From Cyanocohniella sp. LLY (GTDB lineage Bacteria > Cyanobacteriota > Cyanobacteriia > Cyanobacteriales > Nostocaceae): a DNA stretch of 64,000 nt. The stretch covers positions 835 through 64,834 of the forward strand of contig JAKOMP010000009.1 of assembly GCA_022241785.1 (NCBI GenBank). The letters are read 5' to 3'. Position 1 is the first letter of the stretch; each line of letters starts with the position of its first letter. This document shows, piece after piece, positions 9,454 to 18,641 of the stretch. Under the pieces are notes generated by a model. The model saw only the letters and a list, made by a program, of their open reading frames with translations. It was not told the origin of the DNA and did no database searches. A program made the translations under genes and the position numbers.

Positions 9454-10434
9454 ATGGCAACTACCGAGCGCAAACCGCTACTGTTAGATTTTGAAAAGCC
9501 ACTAGCAGAACTGGGCAACCGAATTGACCAAATTCGGCAACTTGCAGAAGAAAACGGCGTCGATGTTTCTGGTGAAATTCGTAAATTAGAAACACGGGCC
9601 ATGCAGCTACGGGAAGAAATTTTCAGTACTCTATCCCCGTCTCAGCGCCTGCAAGTAGCTCGTCATCCTCGTCGACCGAGTACTCTTGATTACATTCAGG
9701 CCATTAGTGATGAATGGATGGAGTTGCATGGCGATCGCTGTGGTGGTGACGATCCAGCTTTAGTTGGTGGTGTAGGTCGTTTGGGCGGACAACCAGTGGT
9801 GATGTTAGGTCATCAAAAAGGCCGCGACACCAAAGATAATGTGGCCCGTAACTTCGGTATGGCTTCCCCTGGTGGTTACCGGAAAGCATTGCGCTTGATG
9901 GAACATGCCAATAAATTTAGTATGCCGATTTTAACTTTTATCGACACCCCTGGTGCTTGGGCAGGTATCGAAGCCGAACATCAAGGTCAAGGGGAAGCGA
10001 TCGCCTACAATTTACGGGAAATGTTTTGCTTTGATGTGCCAATTATCTGCACAGTTATTGGCGAAGGCGGTTCTGGTGGTGCTTTAGGTATTGGCGTAGG
10101 CGATCGCCTGATGATGTTTGAACACGCCGTTTATACTGTAGCTACTCCCGAAGCCTGTGCCGCTATTTTGTGGAAAGATGCTAGCAAGTCTCCCCAAGCC
10201 GCGGTGGCCCTCAAAATTATTTCCCACGACCTGAAAAATCTGGGTATCATCGACCAAATATTGCCAGAACCCATTGGTGGCGCTCATTCTGACCCCCTAC
10301 AAGCTGCCACAACTCTCAAGCAAGCTTTGTTAGACAATCTGGATGAACTCAGTCGGTTAACATCTCCAGAACGCCGCCAACTGCGCTATGATAAATTCCG
10401 CAAAATTGGCGTTTTTACCGAAGTTGCCCACTAA
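9454..10434 (+). CDS. accA: Acetyl-CoA carboxylase carboxyltransferase subunit alpha
   Basis: The alpha half of the carboxyltransferase that moves CO2 from biotin-BCCP to acetyl-CoA, the first committed step of fatty-acid synthesis. 326 aa with the typical helical N-terminus ([20 protein letters not shown]), then [11 protein letters not shown], the crotonase-like core, [20 protein letters not shown] and the glycine-rich oxyanion region [15 protein letters not shown] (about 204-218). It works as an alpha2beta2 complex with AccD, not encoded here. A strong hairpin follows at 10478-10525. Confidence 0.97.
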   Translation: MATTERKPLLLDFEKPLAELGNRIDQIRQLAEENGVDVSGEIRKLETRAMQLREEIFSTLSPSQRLQVARHPRRPSTLDYIQAISDEWMELHGDRCGGDDPALVGGVGRLGGQPVVMLGHQKGRDTKDNVARNFGMASPGGYRKALRLMEHANKFSMPILTFIDTPGAWAGIEAEHQGQGEAIAYNLREMFCFDVPIICTVIGEGGSGGALGIGVGDRLMMFEHAVYTVATPEACAAILWKDASKSPQAAVALKIISHDLKNLGIIDQILPEPIGGAHSDPLQAATTLKQALLDNLDELSRLTSPERRQLRYDKFRKIGVFTEVAH

Positions 10435-10477
10435 CACCGCGGGAAATAACCGATTAATTCAACAGCAATGCTATAAT

Positions 10478-10525
10478 TGCCTATGGCTACGTAAAGATTT
10501 TTAACAATCTGGTTAGCCATAGGCA
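10478..10525 (+). terminator. Long hairpin terminator after accA
   Basis: Outer stem TGCCTATGGCTA (10478-10489) with TAGCCATAGGCA (10514-10525), perfect over 12 bp, plus an inner AGATT/AATCT pairing, followed by TTTATATTGT. It begins 44 bp after the accA stop. The remainder of the 10435-10802 gap shows no gene and is probably the leader of the SDR gene. Confidence 0.7.
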
Positions 10526-10802
10526 TTTATATTGTCAGCAAATCGACTCGATTTCATGAGCGGTTGATCTGATATTTCAATAATCAAGATTGAAAATATG
10601 ATATAAATTCCCAGGCTAAAGATTTGTTGTCCTAACTTGGGAAACAACCGACGGGCAAAAATACCCACGTGAACAGAAAATAGCAGCAGTTATCAACCAG
10701 AAATCATGGGAATTTAAGGTTAATTTAATCTACCCCATTCGTAAGATTTAGATAATTGTCTAGAAAAAAGCTTTCGGAACTGCCAAAAAATTGGGAGAGC
10801 GC

Positions 10803-11525
10803 ATGAGTGTTGAGAAACGACGTGCCCTAATCACTGGGGCCAGTAGTGGAATTGGCAAAGCAACAGCTTTAGAATTTGCCAAGGCGGGAATTGATGTCGC
10901 CTTAGTGAGCCGTTCTATAGATAAATTGGAGACAGTAGCAGCAGCAGCCAGGCATACAGGAGTGACAGCCACAGCCTACGCCGTAGATTTAGCTAATGTA
11001 TCTCAAGTAAAAGCAAAAATCCAGGCGATCGCCCTTGATTTTGGGGGTATAGATATCTTGGTAAACAATGCCGGCATGGCATACACAGCCAACTTAAGTG
11101 AAACCCCCTTAGAAGATTGGCAGCAAATAATTAACTTAAACCTGACTAGTGTGTTCCAGTGCATCATGGGCATTTTACCCGGAATGCGCCAACGCGGCAC
11201 AGGCACAATCATCAACGTCGCTTCCATAGCTGCCAAACAACCCTTTCCCGGTTGGGGAGCTTACAGCGTCAGCAAAGCCGGCTTAGTGACCCTATCTCAA
11301 ACCCTGGCACAAGAAGAACGCCCCCACGGCATACGTGTCACCGCCATTTGTCCCGGTGCTGTCAATACCGAACTGTGGGACACAGAAACCGTCAACGCCG
11401 ACCTTGACCGTTCCCAGATGTTAACACCAGAAATCGTAGCGCAAACAATTCTGCATACAGCCTTACTTCCACAGCAAGCCGTCATCGACGAATTGACCCT
11501 AATGCCCAGCGCAGGCGCTCTTTAA
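10803..11525 (+). CDS. SDR-family oxidoreductase
   Basis: Classical short-chain dehydrogenase/reductase, 240 aa from ATG 10803. GGGAG at 10793-10797 favours this start over the TTG at 10791. The cofactor motif is TGASSGIGKATA (about 10-21), then VNNAGMAY, catalytic Ser in 'INVASIAAK', and YSVSKAG with the YxxxK pair. The C-terminus (VIDELTLMPSAGAL) resembles 3-oxoacyl-ACP reductase-like members. It follows accA but is separated by a terminator, so it is probably transcribed alone. Substrate unknown; a fatty-acid role is only suggested by location. Confidence 0.88.
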   Translation: MSVEKRRALITGASSGIGKATALEFAKAGIDVALVSRSIDKLETVAAAARHTGVTATAYAVDLANVSQVKAKIQAIALDFGGIDILVNNAGMAYTANLSETPLEDWQQIINLNLTSVFQCIMGILPGMRQRGTGTIINVASIAAKQPFPGWGAYSVSKAGLVTLSQTLAQEERPHGIRVTAICPGAVNTELWDTETVNADLDRSQMLTPEIVAQTILHTALLPQQAVIDELTLMPSAGAL

Positions 11526-11704
11526 TTAACTCTTTGCACGCCAGTTGCTTTAAGTCGGCGGAGCCGACGACAGTTGCTTTATGCCGGGAAACCCGTCCAA
11601 CGCACTGTCTCCCCAACGCACTGGCTCACCTTTGAGTGACAGAAAAAATCCATATTTTCCATCAACAACGCCCATAACTCCAAACCATAACCAAGAATTA
11701 AATC

Positions 11705-12412
11705 ATGACTATTGCCAGTTCCAACGGTGCCAACAGCTCAAAATCTCCCTTAATTCCCGACTTAGCAGAAGCCATCAGCCCCAAACCAGACCGTAACACC
11801 CACAACGGCAGACAACCAGATTTGCACTCACCTTCAGAAGAAGAAAAACAAGCAATGATGGATGCCGTCAGAGCAATACTAGTAGGAGTTGGAGAAGACC
11901 CCGAACGCGAAGGGCTACTGAAAACACCCAAACGTGTAGCAGAAGCTATGCAATTTCTCACCAGTGGCTACAACCAATCTTTAGAAGAACTCCTCAACGA
12001 TGCCATCTTTGATGAAGGACATAACGAGATGGTATTAGTCAGAGATATTAACTTCTTTAGCCTCTGCGAACACCACATGCTGCCTTTCATGGGGAGAGCG
12101 CACGTTGCTTATATCCCCAACCAAAAAGTAGTGGGACTAAGCAAACTAGCCCGCATAGTCGAAATGTACTCCCGCCGCTTACAAGTCCAAGAAAGACTAA
12201 CCCGGCAAATAGCCGAAGCAATTCAAACCATTCTTGACCCTCAGGGTGTAGCAGTAGTGATGGAAGCCAGCCATATGTGCATGGTCATGCGTGGCGTGCA
12301 AAAACCCGGTTCCTGGACAGTCACCAGCGCCATGGTTGGTGCGTTTCAGGAAGACCAAAAAACCCGCGAAGAATTCTTTAACTTGATTCGTCACCAACCG
12401 ACGTTCTTTTAG
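11705..12412 (+). CDS. folE: GTP cyclohydrolase I
   Basis: Converts GTP to 7,8-dihydroneopterin triphosphate, the first step of folate and pterin synthesis. 235 aa. A variable N-terminus of about 40 residues precedes the conserved core: [19 protein letters not shown], then the zinc site [20 protein letters not shown] (Cys and His around 120-125) and a second Cys in [11 protein letters not shown] (about 191). All catalytic residues are visible, marking it as the zinc-dependent type IA enzyme. Start ATG 11705 ([12 protein letters not shown]). It converges on trpF across a repeat-filled gap. Confidence 0.96.
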   Translation: MTIASSNGANSSKSPLIPDLAEAISPKPDRNTHNGRQPDLHSPSEEEKQAMMDAVRAILVGVGEDPEREGLLKTPKRVAEAMQFLTSGYNQSLEELLNDAIFDEGHNEMVLVRDINFFSLCEHHMLPFMGRAHVAYIPNQKVVGLSKLARIVEMYSRRLQVQERLTRQIAEAIQTILDPQGVAVVMEASHMCMVMRGVQKPGSWTVTSAMVGAFQEDQKTREEFFNLIRHQPTFF

Positions 12413-12415
12413 GAA

Positions 12416-12562
12416 GTGGGGAGTGGTGAGTAGGGAGTAGGGAATGGGGAAGAAGAGAGAGATGCAAAAACCTGGAGGAGTTGGGGAGGCTGGAGGACAA
12501 AAGAAAAAGTTTCAGTATTTCCAACTCCCTACTCCCTACTCCCTACTCCCTACTCCCTACTT
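12416..12562. repeat. Inverted pair of STRR arrays between folE and trpF
   Basis: A G-rich array (GTGGGGAGTGGTGAGTAGGG..., about 12416-12451) and a C-rich array (ACTCCCTACTCCCTACTCCC..., about 12523-12562) are complementary, so either transcript can fold into a long imperfect hairpin with a loop of about 70 bases. The C-rich arm runs into the 3' end of trpF and contains its stop codon. Confidence 0.75.
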
Positions 12563-13182
12563 CTTAATTTCTCAAACAGCAATGCTACCTTATCTAAATC
12601 CTTATCACCTGGCTCAAGTTCTACACCACTAGATAAATCTATACCGTCGGGTTGAACTTGATTTAAGGCATCTACAACATTATCTGGTGTCAGTCCCCCG
12701 GCTAACAACCAAGGGCAACTGGGTTTAAATTGCTGTAGCATTTGCCAGTCTAGAGTTTGGCCTGTACCGCCTAACTGTTGGGGATGGTAGGCATCAAGTA
12801 GTAAAGTGTCTACGTATTTGATGTAATTAGAGACTTGATTCAGCTGCTCTAAACTGCGTACTCTAACAGCTTTAATAATTTCTATTTTTGGTAAACTTTG
12901 ACGCAGCTGATAGCAAAATTCTGGTGACTCATCACCGTGTAACTGAACACCAGTTAACCCAGAATCTATAACTATCTGGACGATTTCGGAAATGCTGAGA
13001 TTAGCAAAAACACCGATTTTGTCAATATTTTTTGGTAATGGTGCCACTGCTGCCCGAATTTGTTCTGTGGTAACGTATCTGGGTGAGGTAGGTACACAAA
13101 TAAACCCTAGTGCAGTTGCGCCTAGAGAAGCGATCGCTACAGACTGTTTTGGTTGAGTAATGCCGCAAATTTTAACCCGCAT
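12550..13182 (-). CDS. trpF: Phosphoribosylanthranilate isomerase
   Basis: Third step of tryptophan synthesis (Amadori rearrangement of PRA to CdRP), a TIM-barrel enzyme. 210 aa beginning [15 protein letters not shown], where the Cys of KICGIT is the general base. Further motifs are [34 protein letters not shown] with the catalytic Asp, [20 protein letters not shown] and GIDLSSGVE. The last residues (SRE) and the stop come from the STRR array at 12523-12562, so the original end of the gene has probably been overwritten slightly. Confidence 0.95.
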   Translation of the reverse strand: MRVKICGITQPKQSVAIASLGATALGFICVPTSPRYVTTEQIRAAVAPLPKNIDKIGVFANLSISEIVQIVIDSGLTGVQLHGDESPEFCYQLRQSLPKIEIIKAVRVRSLEQLNQVSNYIKYVDTLLLDAYHPQQLGGTGQTLDWQMLQQFKPSCPWLLAGGLTPDNVVDALNQVQPDGIDLSSGVELEPGDKDLDKVALLFEKLRSRE

Positions 13183-13257
13183 ATAAATTTGAGATATTGG
13201 GGACTGAAAAAAGGTCTAAGTTTTACTAAAACTGTTCGGTTGTTTCCTGTAGAACTT

Positions 13258-13263
13258 TATAAT
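13258..13263 (+). promoter_or_regulatory. Candidate -10 element for psaK
   Basis: TATAAT at 13258-13263, 43 bp before the psaK ATG. Only a poor -35 (TTCGGT, 13235-13240) lies at 17-bp spacing, so this is a tentative sigma-70-type assignment. Confidence 0.35.
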
Positions 13264-13305
13264 TTTGGAGGTCTACATTAATTGTGTCATTTAGGAGATA
13301 CCAGT

Positions 13306-13560
13306 ATGATTTCATCAACCTTACTAGCAGTTCAATCCACCGTTCCCCCAACTCCAGCATGGAGTCCTACGGTTGCTATCATTATTAGCATCAGCTGTTT
13401 CGTAGTGCTTTTGCTTTCTACCAAAATTGAGCAACCCCAAGTTGGGCCCAAATTGCCTGTCCTACCAGTTAGTGTCCCCACATTCATCGGTGCGATGGCT
13501 TTCGGTCATATTATCGGCGTTGGTATTGTTTTAGGACTAACTAATATCGGTCGTCTGTAG
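13306..13560 (+). CDS. psaK: Photosystem I reaction centre subunit PsaK
   Basis: Small peripheral membrane subunit of photosystem I that binds antenna chlorophyll. ATG 13306 is chosen because AGGAG precedes it by about 12 bases and the shorter product (84 aa) matches the family. Two membrane helices are visible (about 19-40 and 58-80) around a charged loop (TKIEQPQVGPKLPVLP). The first residues form a cleavable-looking leader (MISSTLLAVQSTVPPTPAW). Monocistronic by context: trpF is divergent, and a repeat-rich gap follows. Confidence 0.93.
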   Translation: MISSTLLAVQSTVPPTPAWSPTVAIIISISCFVVLLLSTKIEQPQVGPKLPVLPVSVPTFIGAMAFGHIIGVGIVLGLTNIGRL

Positions 13561-14142
13561 GTTTAAAGGGGCTAGTACCGCAAGGCGGAAGTCAAAAGTC
13601 AAAAGTTTACCCTGAGCTTAGTCGAAGGGTCAAAAGTCAAAAGGCTTTTATTCTAGGCTTTTTAACTGTTTGAAAGGCTATCTCTATTTACGCCCTACTG
13701 TACTAGGGATTAGAGACTAGGGGCTAGGGACTAAAACAAAAATCTTCCTTATCCCCTATCTCCCCAACAGTTTGGAATGGTTTGGAGATTGCCCAATCTC
13801 GGCTACACTATTTAGTTTTGTTTCTCTCCAACTCAGCCAAGATTGTCCGGAGTCGCGACAAGTCAAAGATGACAGTCGGAAATCCCCACCCTCAGCCATT
13901 CGTGCTGGGGGTTCATAGTATGTCAATCTAGATGTGAGGGCAGCTTTTTCGTAATTTGTAATTCCGTTACAACAGGGGTTTTCTGGGTTAGGAATGAGTA
14001 ATTTATGAAAACGATGCTGTACTCTTTCATAAGTAATAATTGTCTAAATGTTATTTTAGCGTATAAAAATACACCTGATTTTGTATTATGAATTTTTGAA
14101 AATATTGAGCTTAAAGACGTACTCTCGTGTTAGGAAAAAATA
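13561..14142. other. Gene-free gap with dispersed repeats
   Basis: 582 bp without a supportable gene. It holds a dispersed repeat (13570-13606), a stretch containing GAGCTTAGTCGAAGGG of a family common in Nostoc intergenic DNA, and a GC-rich block at about 13850-13920 with a weak hairpin (CCCTCAGC with GCTGGGG). No tRNA or known small RNA was recognised. Confidence 0.5.
13570..13606 (+). repeat. Dispersed intergenic repeat, copy 1
   Basis: Begins GGCTAGTACCGCAAGGCGG and continues into two GTCAAAA-type heptamers. A second copy with the same layout lies on the opposite strand at 31964-32012. The GTACCGC/GCGG part can form a short stem. Confidence 0.7.
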
Positions 14143-15339
14143 ATGCAAACAAATTGGAGAATTGGGTCTTTATTTGGCATTCCCCTATTTTTAGACCCAC
14201 TATGGTTTGTAATTTTAGGGCTAGCCACCCTTAACTTTGGCATAGCTTACCAAGAATGGGGAACTGCTATCGCTTGGAGTGCTGGAATGGTGATGGCACT
14301 GCTGCTATTTGCTTCGGTGTTGTTGCACGAATTAGGTCACAGTTTGGCAGCGCGATCGCAAGGTATTAAAGTTAATTCCATTACCTTATTTCTATTTGGT
14401 GGGATTGCTGCCATCGAAGAAGAATCGAAAACTCCCGGAAAAGCTTTTCAAGTAGCCATCGCCGGGCCTTTAGTCAGTATTGGTCTATTCTTATTGCTGA
14501 GTCTAGCTAATAATATTACACCCGATGCTAGCCCCATCAGTGAAATGGTTACAGATTTAGCGAGAATTAACTTAGTTGTCGCCCTATTTAATTTGATTCC
14601 CGGCTTACCTCTAGATGGGGGACAAGTGTTAAAAGCAGCACTATGGAAAATCACAGGCGATCGCTTTCAAGCTGTACACTGGGCAGCGAGGGCAGGGCAA
14701 ATTTTAGGTTACAGTGCGATCGCCTTGGGTTTTGCTGTAGATTTTTTTACTAGGGAGTTACTCACTGGTTTGTGGATTGCGTTGATAGGTTGGTTTGCTG
14801 TGCGTAACGCCAACAGCTATGACCGTGTAACCACATTACAAGAAACTCTACTCAGTTTAGAAGCCAGCACAGCCATGACCCGTGATTTTCGCGTAGTTGA
14901 TGCTGACCAGAGTTTACGCTCCTTTGCCGACTCCTTTCTTTTAGACAGCAACGCCCCAAATATTTACTTTGCTGCTTCTGATGGGCGTTACCGGGGTATG
15001 GTAGCCATTGACGATTTACGCTTAGTAGAAAGAAGTGAATGGGAAAACCGAACTCTGCAAAGTATCGTGCATCCCTTGACAGAAATCCCCTCTGTTACAG
15101 AATCTAGTCCTTTGGTTGAAGTCATCAACAAGCTAGAAAATGAACAGCTACCTCGAATTACTGTGCTTTCGCCCGCTGGTGCTGTAGCTGGTGTCATTGA
15201 CCGGGGCGATATTGTGCGCGCTTTGGCAGAAAAGTTAAACTTACGCATAACTGATGCGGAGATTCAGCGGATCAAAGAAGACGGTAGTTACCCACCAGGG
15301 TTACAACTTGGGGTTATTGCCAAGTCAACTGCAAATTAA
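14143..15339 (+). CDS. Site-2 protease family (M50) metalloprotease with CBS domains
   Basis: Intramembrane zinc protease, 398 aa. The zinc motif is LLHELGHSLAA (HExxH at 62-66), and the third ligand region is NLIPGLPLDGGQV (about 150-162). Hydrophobic segments cover roughly residues 10-215. The C-terminal part (about 235-375) carries two CBS-like repeats (the second includes VIDRGDIVRALAEKL), giving the layout of the CBS-bearing bacterial S2P group. Such proteases release membrane-bound regulators. The substrate here is unknown, and no anti-sigma gene is adjacent. A hairpin follows at 15356. Confidence 0.9.
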   Translation: MQTNWRIGSLFGIPLFLDPLWFVILGLATLNFGIAYQEWGTAIAWSAGMVMALLLFASVLLHELGHSLAARSQGIKVNSITLFLFGGIAAIEEESKTPGKAFQVAIAGPLVSIGLFLLLSLANNITPDASPISEMVTDLARINLVVALFNLIPGLPLDGGQVLKAALWKITGDRFQAVHWAARAGQILGYSAIALGFAVDFFTRELLTGLWIALIGWFAVRNANSYDRVTTLQETLLSLEASTAMTRDFRVVDADQSLRSFADSFLLDSNAPNIYFAASDGRYRGMVAIDDLRLVERSEWENRTLQSIVHPLTEIPSVTESSPLVEVINKLENEQLPRITVLSPAGAVAGVIDRGDIVRALAEKLNLRITDAEIQRIKEDGSYPPGLQLGVIAKSTAN

Positions 15340-15355
15340 ATTAGGAACTTTTAAT

Positions 15356-15380
15356 CGCCGATAGTTAGAGTTTATCGGCG
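15356..15380 (+). terminator. Hairpin terminator after the S2P gene
   Basis: CGCCGATA (15356-15363) pairs with TATCGGCG (15373-15380), extended by A-T/G-T pairs, 16 bp after the stop codon. The tail (GTTACTATTATT) is only moderately U-rich. Confidence 0.5.
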
Positions 15381-15402
15381 GTTACTATTATTCATCAAAC
15401 TG

Positions 15403-15621
15403 TCAATTTTCCCCAGTTAGCATCTGCCTTAAAATTTCTGGTAAATTAGTAATTTCTTGGATTAAATCGTCGGGACTAAAGCCAAACATATTCAAAATAA
15501 CCAGAATTACAAAAATAGCGATCGCACTACTAATAAACGTTTTTAATGTTTTCAGAACTGCTCGGAAGATGATCAATGCAACAATTAATGCAGCGATTAA
15601 AATGATTATATTAGTTGGCAT
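15403..15621 (-). CDS. Small hydrophobic membrane protein, 72 aa
   Basis: 72 residues starting MPTNIIILIAALIVALIIF. One or two membrane helices occupy about residues 3-22 and 30-46, followed by a short polar tail with acidic residues (FSPDDLIQEITN). I do not recognise the family, although small proteins of this look are common in cyanobacteria. It is convergent with the S2P gene. No neighbour gives a functional clue. Confidence 0.6.
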   Translation of the reverse strand: MPTNIIILIAALIVALIIFRAVLKTLKTFISSAIAIFVILVILNMFGFSPDDLIQEITNLPEILRQMLTGEN

Positions 15622-15749
15622 AAATAAATTAGTGTCAATAATTTTTAATTCTACTATTGGTGTGTTTTGAAAAGCAAAGGTACGCAGAGTTTTGATTTAA
15701 CTTATTTGCGTCTTTGCGGCTTGGCGCGAGGTAAAAAAGATTTTTAAAA

Positions 15750-16502
15750 TCAACATGAGGCTATAGCTAAAACTTCTTCCCATTCAGACTGATAGAGAGG
15801 CTGCACATTTATCTGCATTCCAAAACAATCACAAGCGGCGTTAGTTAAAGCATTCATAATCTGATCTAAATCTAAATTTACAGGTAATTGCACAGATGTC
15901 GCAGATGCTTCACCGAAAACTTGAGAAAACAATTCAATATCGGGTTGCAAACGGATAGAACCATGTTGCAGAATTACCTCACCTCGCCGCAACTGGGCGC
16001 TACCAATCAGTTTAGTCCCATCTGATAATACTAAATCTGCACCTGTAGCCGTGCCAAAACAATTAGGATTGTGGATATAGCCTCGCCCCGCTGTACCGTA
16101 GCCCAATTCCACGCCAAGCGATCGCCATCCTTGAATTAAAAACTCACAAATTTTTGCGTATATCTCCAGGCGACTACCGCTGATTCCCGAAGTAATTACA
16201 GCATAAGTTAAATCACCTTGATGTAGTACTGCTCTACCACCAGTAGGACGGCGGACTAAATCTAATTTTTGACCCCGCCAAAGCAAATTTTGCCAAAATT
16301 CAGGATACTGACGTTGATGATAGCCCAGGGAAATGGCAGGTGGCGACCATGTATAAAATCGTAGAGTCGGGGGGTGTTGTCCAGATTGGTGCTGTTCTAA
16401 CAACCAACGGTCAATCGCCATCTGCACATCGCCAGCAGCGTCTAGCAAGGGAATTAGTCGCCAAACCTGCTGACTATGAAAGTTTTCAATTGGATTTAAC
16501 AC
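15750..16502 (-). CDS. Biotin/lipoate A/B protein ligase family (lipoate ligase-like)
   Basis: 250-residue member of the LplA/LipM-type acyltransferase fold that attaches lipoyl or octanoyl groups to carrier domains of 2-oxoacid dehydrogenases and GcvH. Signatures: LRFYTWSPPAISLGYHQ, then RRPTGGRAVLHQGDLTYAV (about 85-103), then KLIGSAQLRRGEVILQHGS, which contains the usual 'G(S/K)AQ' element and HGS. No separate C-terminal domain is present, as in LipM-type proteins. Whether it uses free lipoate or octanoyl-ACP cannot be told from sequence. 14 bp downstream of the YbjN gene, so possibly co-transcribed. Confidence 0.85.
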   Translation of the reverse strand: MLNPIENFHSQQVWRLIPLLDAAGDVQMAIDRWLLEQHQSGQHPPTLRFYTWSPPAISLGYHQRQYPEFWQNLLWRGQKLDLVRRPTGGRAVLHQGDLTYAVITSGISGSRLEIYAKICEFLIQGWRSLGVELGYGTAGRGYIHNPNCFGTATGADLVLSDGTKLIGSAQLRRGEVILQHGSIRLQPDIELFSQVFGEASATSVQLPVNLDLDQIMNALTNAACDCFGMQINVQPLYQSEWEEVLAIASC

Positions 16503-16516
16503 TGATATGGGTTACG

Positions 16517-16984
16517 TTAAGCAGTACCAAACTGAGATTGTAAAACTTCATCGTTGTCATCAGCAATAGTTGCCACAATGGTAATTAACCGTGAGACTTC
16601 AGCGGGTGATAACTCTTCTAAGATACGTGTCGATATAACAACTACCCGATTGTCAATGATCCCAAAACGGGCTTCTAAAGTACTAGAACAGTTCATTTCC
16701 AAAAGATGTCGCATTAATTTGGGTTCATCTTTCGCAGGTAAGTTCAGTACCGCCGACCAAACTGTGATGGTATCTTCATCACTGGTTCCGGTGAGTTGGA
16801 CAAATATTTCCACAGTACCGTAATTAAACTTCCAGAGATAGCCACCCTCTGGGCTATGACTCACCATCGCACTCTCATCTTGTTCTAGAGTACCGATAAC
16901 ACTTTCAATGACTTCCACATGGTTAACGGTTACAGTATCCACGTTTAGTCCGTTGCTAAGTAGGGTTTCTTGGTAGCTTGTCAT
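16517..16984 (-). CDS. YbjN domain-containing protein
   Basis: 155-residue acidic, soluble alpha/beta protein. Its pattern (a central strand segment 'GTVEIFVQLTG', then LLEMNCSSTLEARFGIIDNRVVVISTR and a C-terminal helix) fits the YbjN/type III chaperone-like fold common in cyanobacteria. Members are usually described as sensory or chaperone-like, with no enzymatic motif. It starts at ATG 16984 and ends 14 bp before the lipoate ligase-like gene, suggesting one transcript. Confidence 0.75.
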   Translation of the reverse strand: MTSYQETLLSNGLNVDTVTVNHVEVIESVIGTLEQDESAMVSHSPEGGYLWKFNYGTVEIFVQLTGTSDEDTITVWSAVLNLPAKDEPKLMRHLLEMNCSSTLEARFGIIDNRVVVISTRILEELSPAEVSRLITIVATIADDNDEVLQSQFGTA

Positions 16985-17230
16985 ACAGATTTTTGGCTCA
17001 ATATAGTTAATGTTTCATCTACACATACTTTATAGCTTGTGCAGAAGGTTTAGTTGTAGTTCCTGAGGTAATACTCTGGTCATCAGTCATACCCACATTT
17101 GGGGATATTAGTTATTACAGTAATAAATCTTACGTTTTATTTTGCTAAAAATTACCTGTAAGATAACTCTTACTGCACCTGCATTTCCGCAACGGTGTAC
17201 CACCTCGAAAGTTTAAGGATGTGCTGAAAT

Positions 17231-18283
17231 ATGTCCTCTTTTTCCCAAACTTTGCCCAGTCGTGATGTTCGTCAATTGGGTATTAATTTAAATCACTGGT
17301 ATGTGGTGGCACGTAGTAGTGAAGTAACAAATAAGCCTATAGGTGTGGTAATTTGGCATCAGGCGATCGCCCTTTATCGAGACAGTGCAGGTACAATTCA
17401 CGCCTTAGAAGACCGTTGTCCCCACCGCCAAGTTAAACTCAGTCACGGGCAGGTAATTGGTAACGAATTAGAATGTGCATATCACGGTTGGCGCTTCAAC
17501 TCATCCGGTGAATGTGCTGTTGTTCCCTACCTAGCAGTCAATCAAAAATTACCAAGTTGTCAAATTCGCCGTTACCCAGTCAAAGAACAAGACGGTTTTA
17601 TTTGGTTATTTCCTGGAGATATAGAACCTACTGTAGAACCGATGGGTTTACCAGAGTGGGAACACCTTAATTATATTGCCACAGTTTCAATTATTAATTG
17701 TCATGCCCATTATTCTTATTTAATTGAAAACTTGATGGATATGTATCACGGGCATTTACATAACGAGCTACAAGCTTGGGCAGCAGCATCTTTACAAGAT
17801 ATAGATGAAGACGATAATCGTATAGATGCTCATTATATAGCTCAAAGTTATTACAAAATAGATAAAATTTGGTCGATATCCCAGTTATTTTTCCCAGCTT
17901 TGAGAAAATTACATCCCGAACCATTGAATGTGAGTTATGTGTATCCGCATTGGGTTTCTACTTTGGGACAAGATTTTAAAATTTATTGTTTATTATGTCC
18001 TATAAGTGAGACTCAAACCAAAGCTTATTTAATTCATTTCACCTCATTAAACTCCTTTTGGCGATTACATAAATTACCTATATGGTTTCGGCGGTTTATC
18101 AAAAATAGTTTGTTTGGTGCAGCACAAAAGTTACTGGATGGTTTAGTAGTTCAAGACGTGGAGATGATTGAAGAAGAACAGCAAGCGTATTTACAAAATC
18201 CTCAAAGACGGAATTTTGAGTTAAATCGAGCTTTGGTGAGTGTACAAAGGTTGATGCGGAGTCAAGTTGAAAGGTTGGGGTAA
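17231..18283 (+). CDS. Rieske [2Fe-2S] oxygenase, PaO-like
   Basis: 350-residue oxygenase subunit. Residues about 19-120 form a Rieske domain with both cluster motifs, CPHRQVKLSHG and CAYHGWRF (CxH...CxxH). A C-terminal catalytic domain follows with the mononuclear iron segment LIENLMDMYHGHLH (about 160-174). Family members include pheophorbide a oxygenase and cyanobacterial ring-hydroxylating oxygenases; the substrate cannot be read from the sequence. No reductase is adjacent, so electrons would come from a general ferredoxin. AAGGA lies shortly upstream of ATG 17231. A dead toxin gene begins directly after the stop. Confidence 0.9.
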   Translation: MSSFSQTLPSRDVRQLGINLNHWYVVARSSEVTNKPIGVVIWHQAIALYRDSAGTIHALEDRCPHRQVKLSHGQVIGNELECAYHGWRFNSSGECAVVPYLAVNQKLPSCQIRRYPVKEQDGFIWLFPGDIEPTVEPMGLPEWEHLNYIATVSIINCHAHYSYLIENLMDMYHGHLHNELQAWAAASLQDIDEDDNRIDAHYIAQSYYKIDKIWSISQLFFPALRKLHPEPLNVSYVYPHWVSTLGQDFKIYCLLCPISETQTKAYLIHFTSLNSFWRLHKLPIWFRRFIKNSLFGAAQKLLDGLVVQDVEMIEEEQQAYLQNPQRRNFELNRALVSVQRLMRSQVERLG

Positions 18284-18294
18284 TTTTTCCTGAA

Positions 18295-18630
18295 CTTATA
18301 GAAGCACAACCAAGGGAGATTAGGCGTTACATTACAGCTAATGGCAAAGTTGCATTTACAGATTGGCTGGATGATCTGCAAGATAGAAAAGCCAAGGCTA
18401 AAATTAAAGAGAGGCTAAAACAAGTTAGTCTTGGCAATCTAGGAGATTCTAAATCAGTAGGGAAAGGTGTTTTTGAAGTCAGGATTAATTATGGTTCTGG
18501 TTACCGAGTGTACTTTGGGCAAATAAGTACAACAATTGTGCTTCTGTTATTAGGTGGAGATAAAAGTAGTCAAGAAAATAACACTTTTAAAACCATCTCT
18601 GAACGTGCATTAAGATTACACTATATTTAG
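18295..18630 (+). pseudogene. HigB/RelE-like toxin remnant without a start codon
   Basis: An open frame of about 111 codons ending TAG 18628-18630 whose translation matches the 'addiction module killer' subgroup of RelE/HigB toxins: IEAQPREIRRYITANGKVAF, FEVRINYGSGYRVYFGQ, VLLLLGGDKSSQ. Upstream the frame closes at TGA 18268. Between that stop and the conserved N-terminus there is no ATG, GTG or TTG: the codon where family members usually have Met is CTT or ATA. It begins only a few bases after the Rieske gene. The HTH antitoxin that normally follows is missing. Either a rare start codon is used or the gene is dead; I favour the latter. Confidence 0.7.
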
Positions 18631-18641
18631 GAGCGTTCATC

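Noticed and set aside
13840-13920. Possible structured small RNA
   Set aside because: GC-rich with a weak hairpin, but no match to a known cyanobacterial RNA and no clear promoter or terminator.
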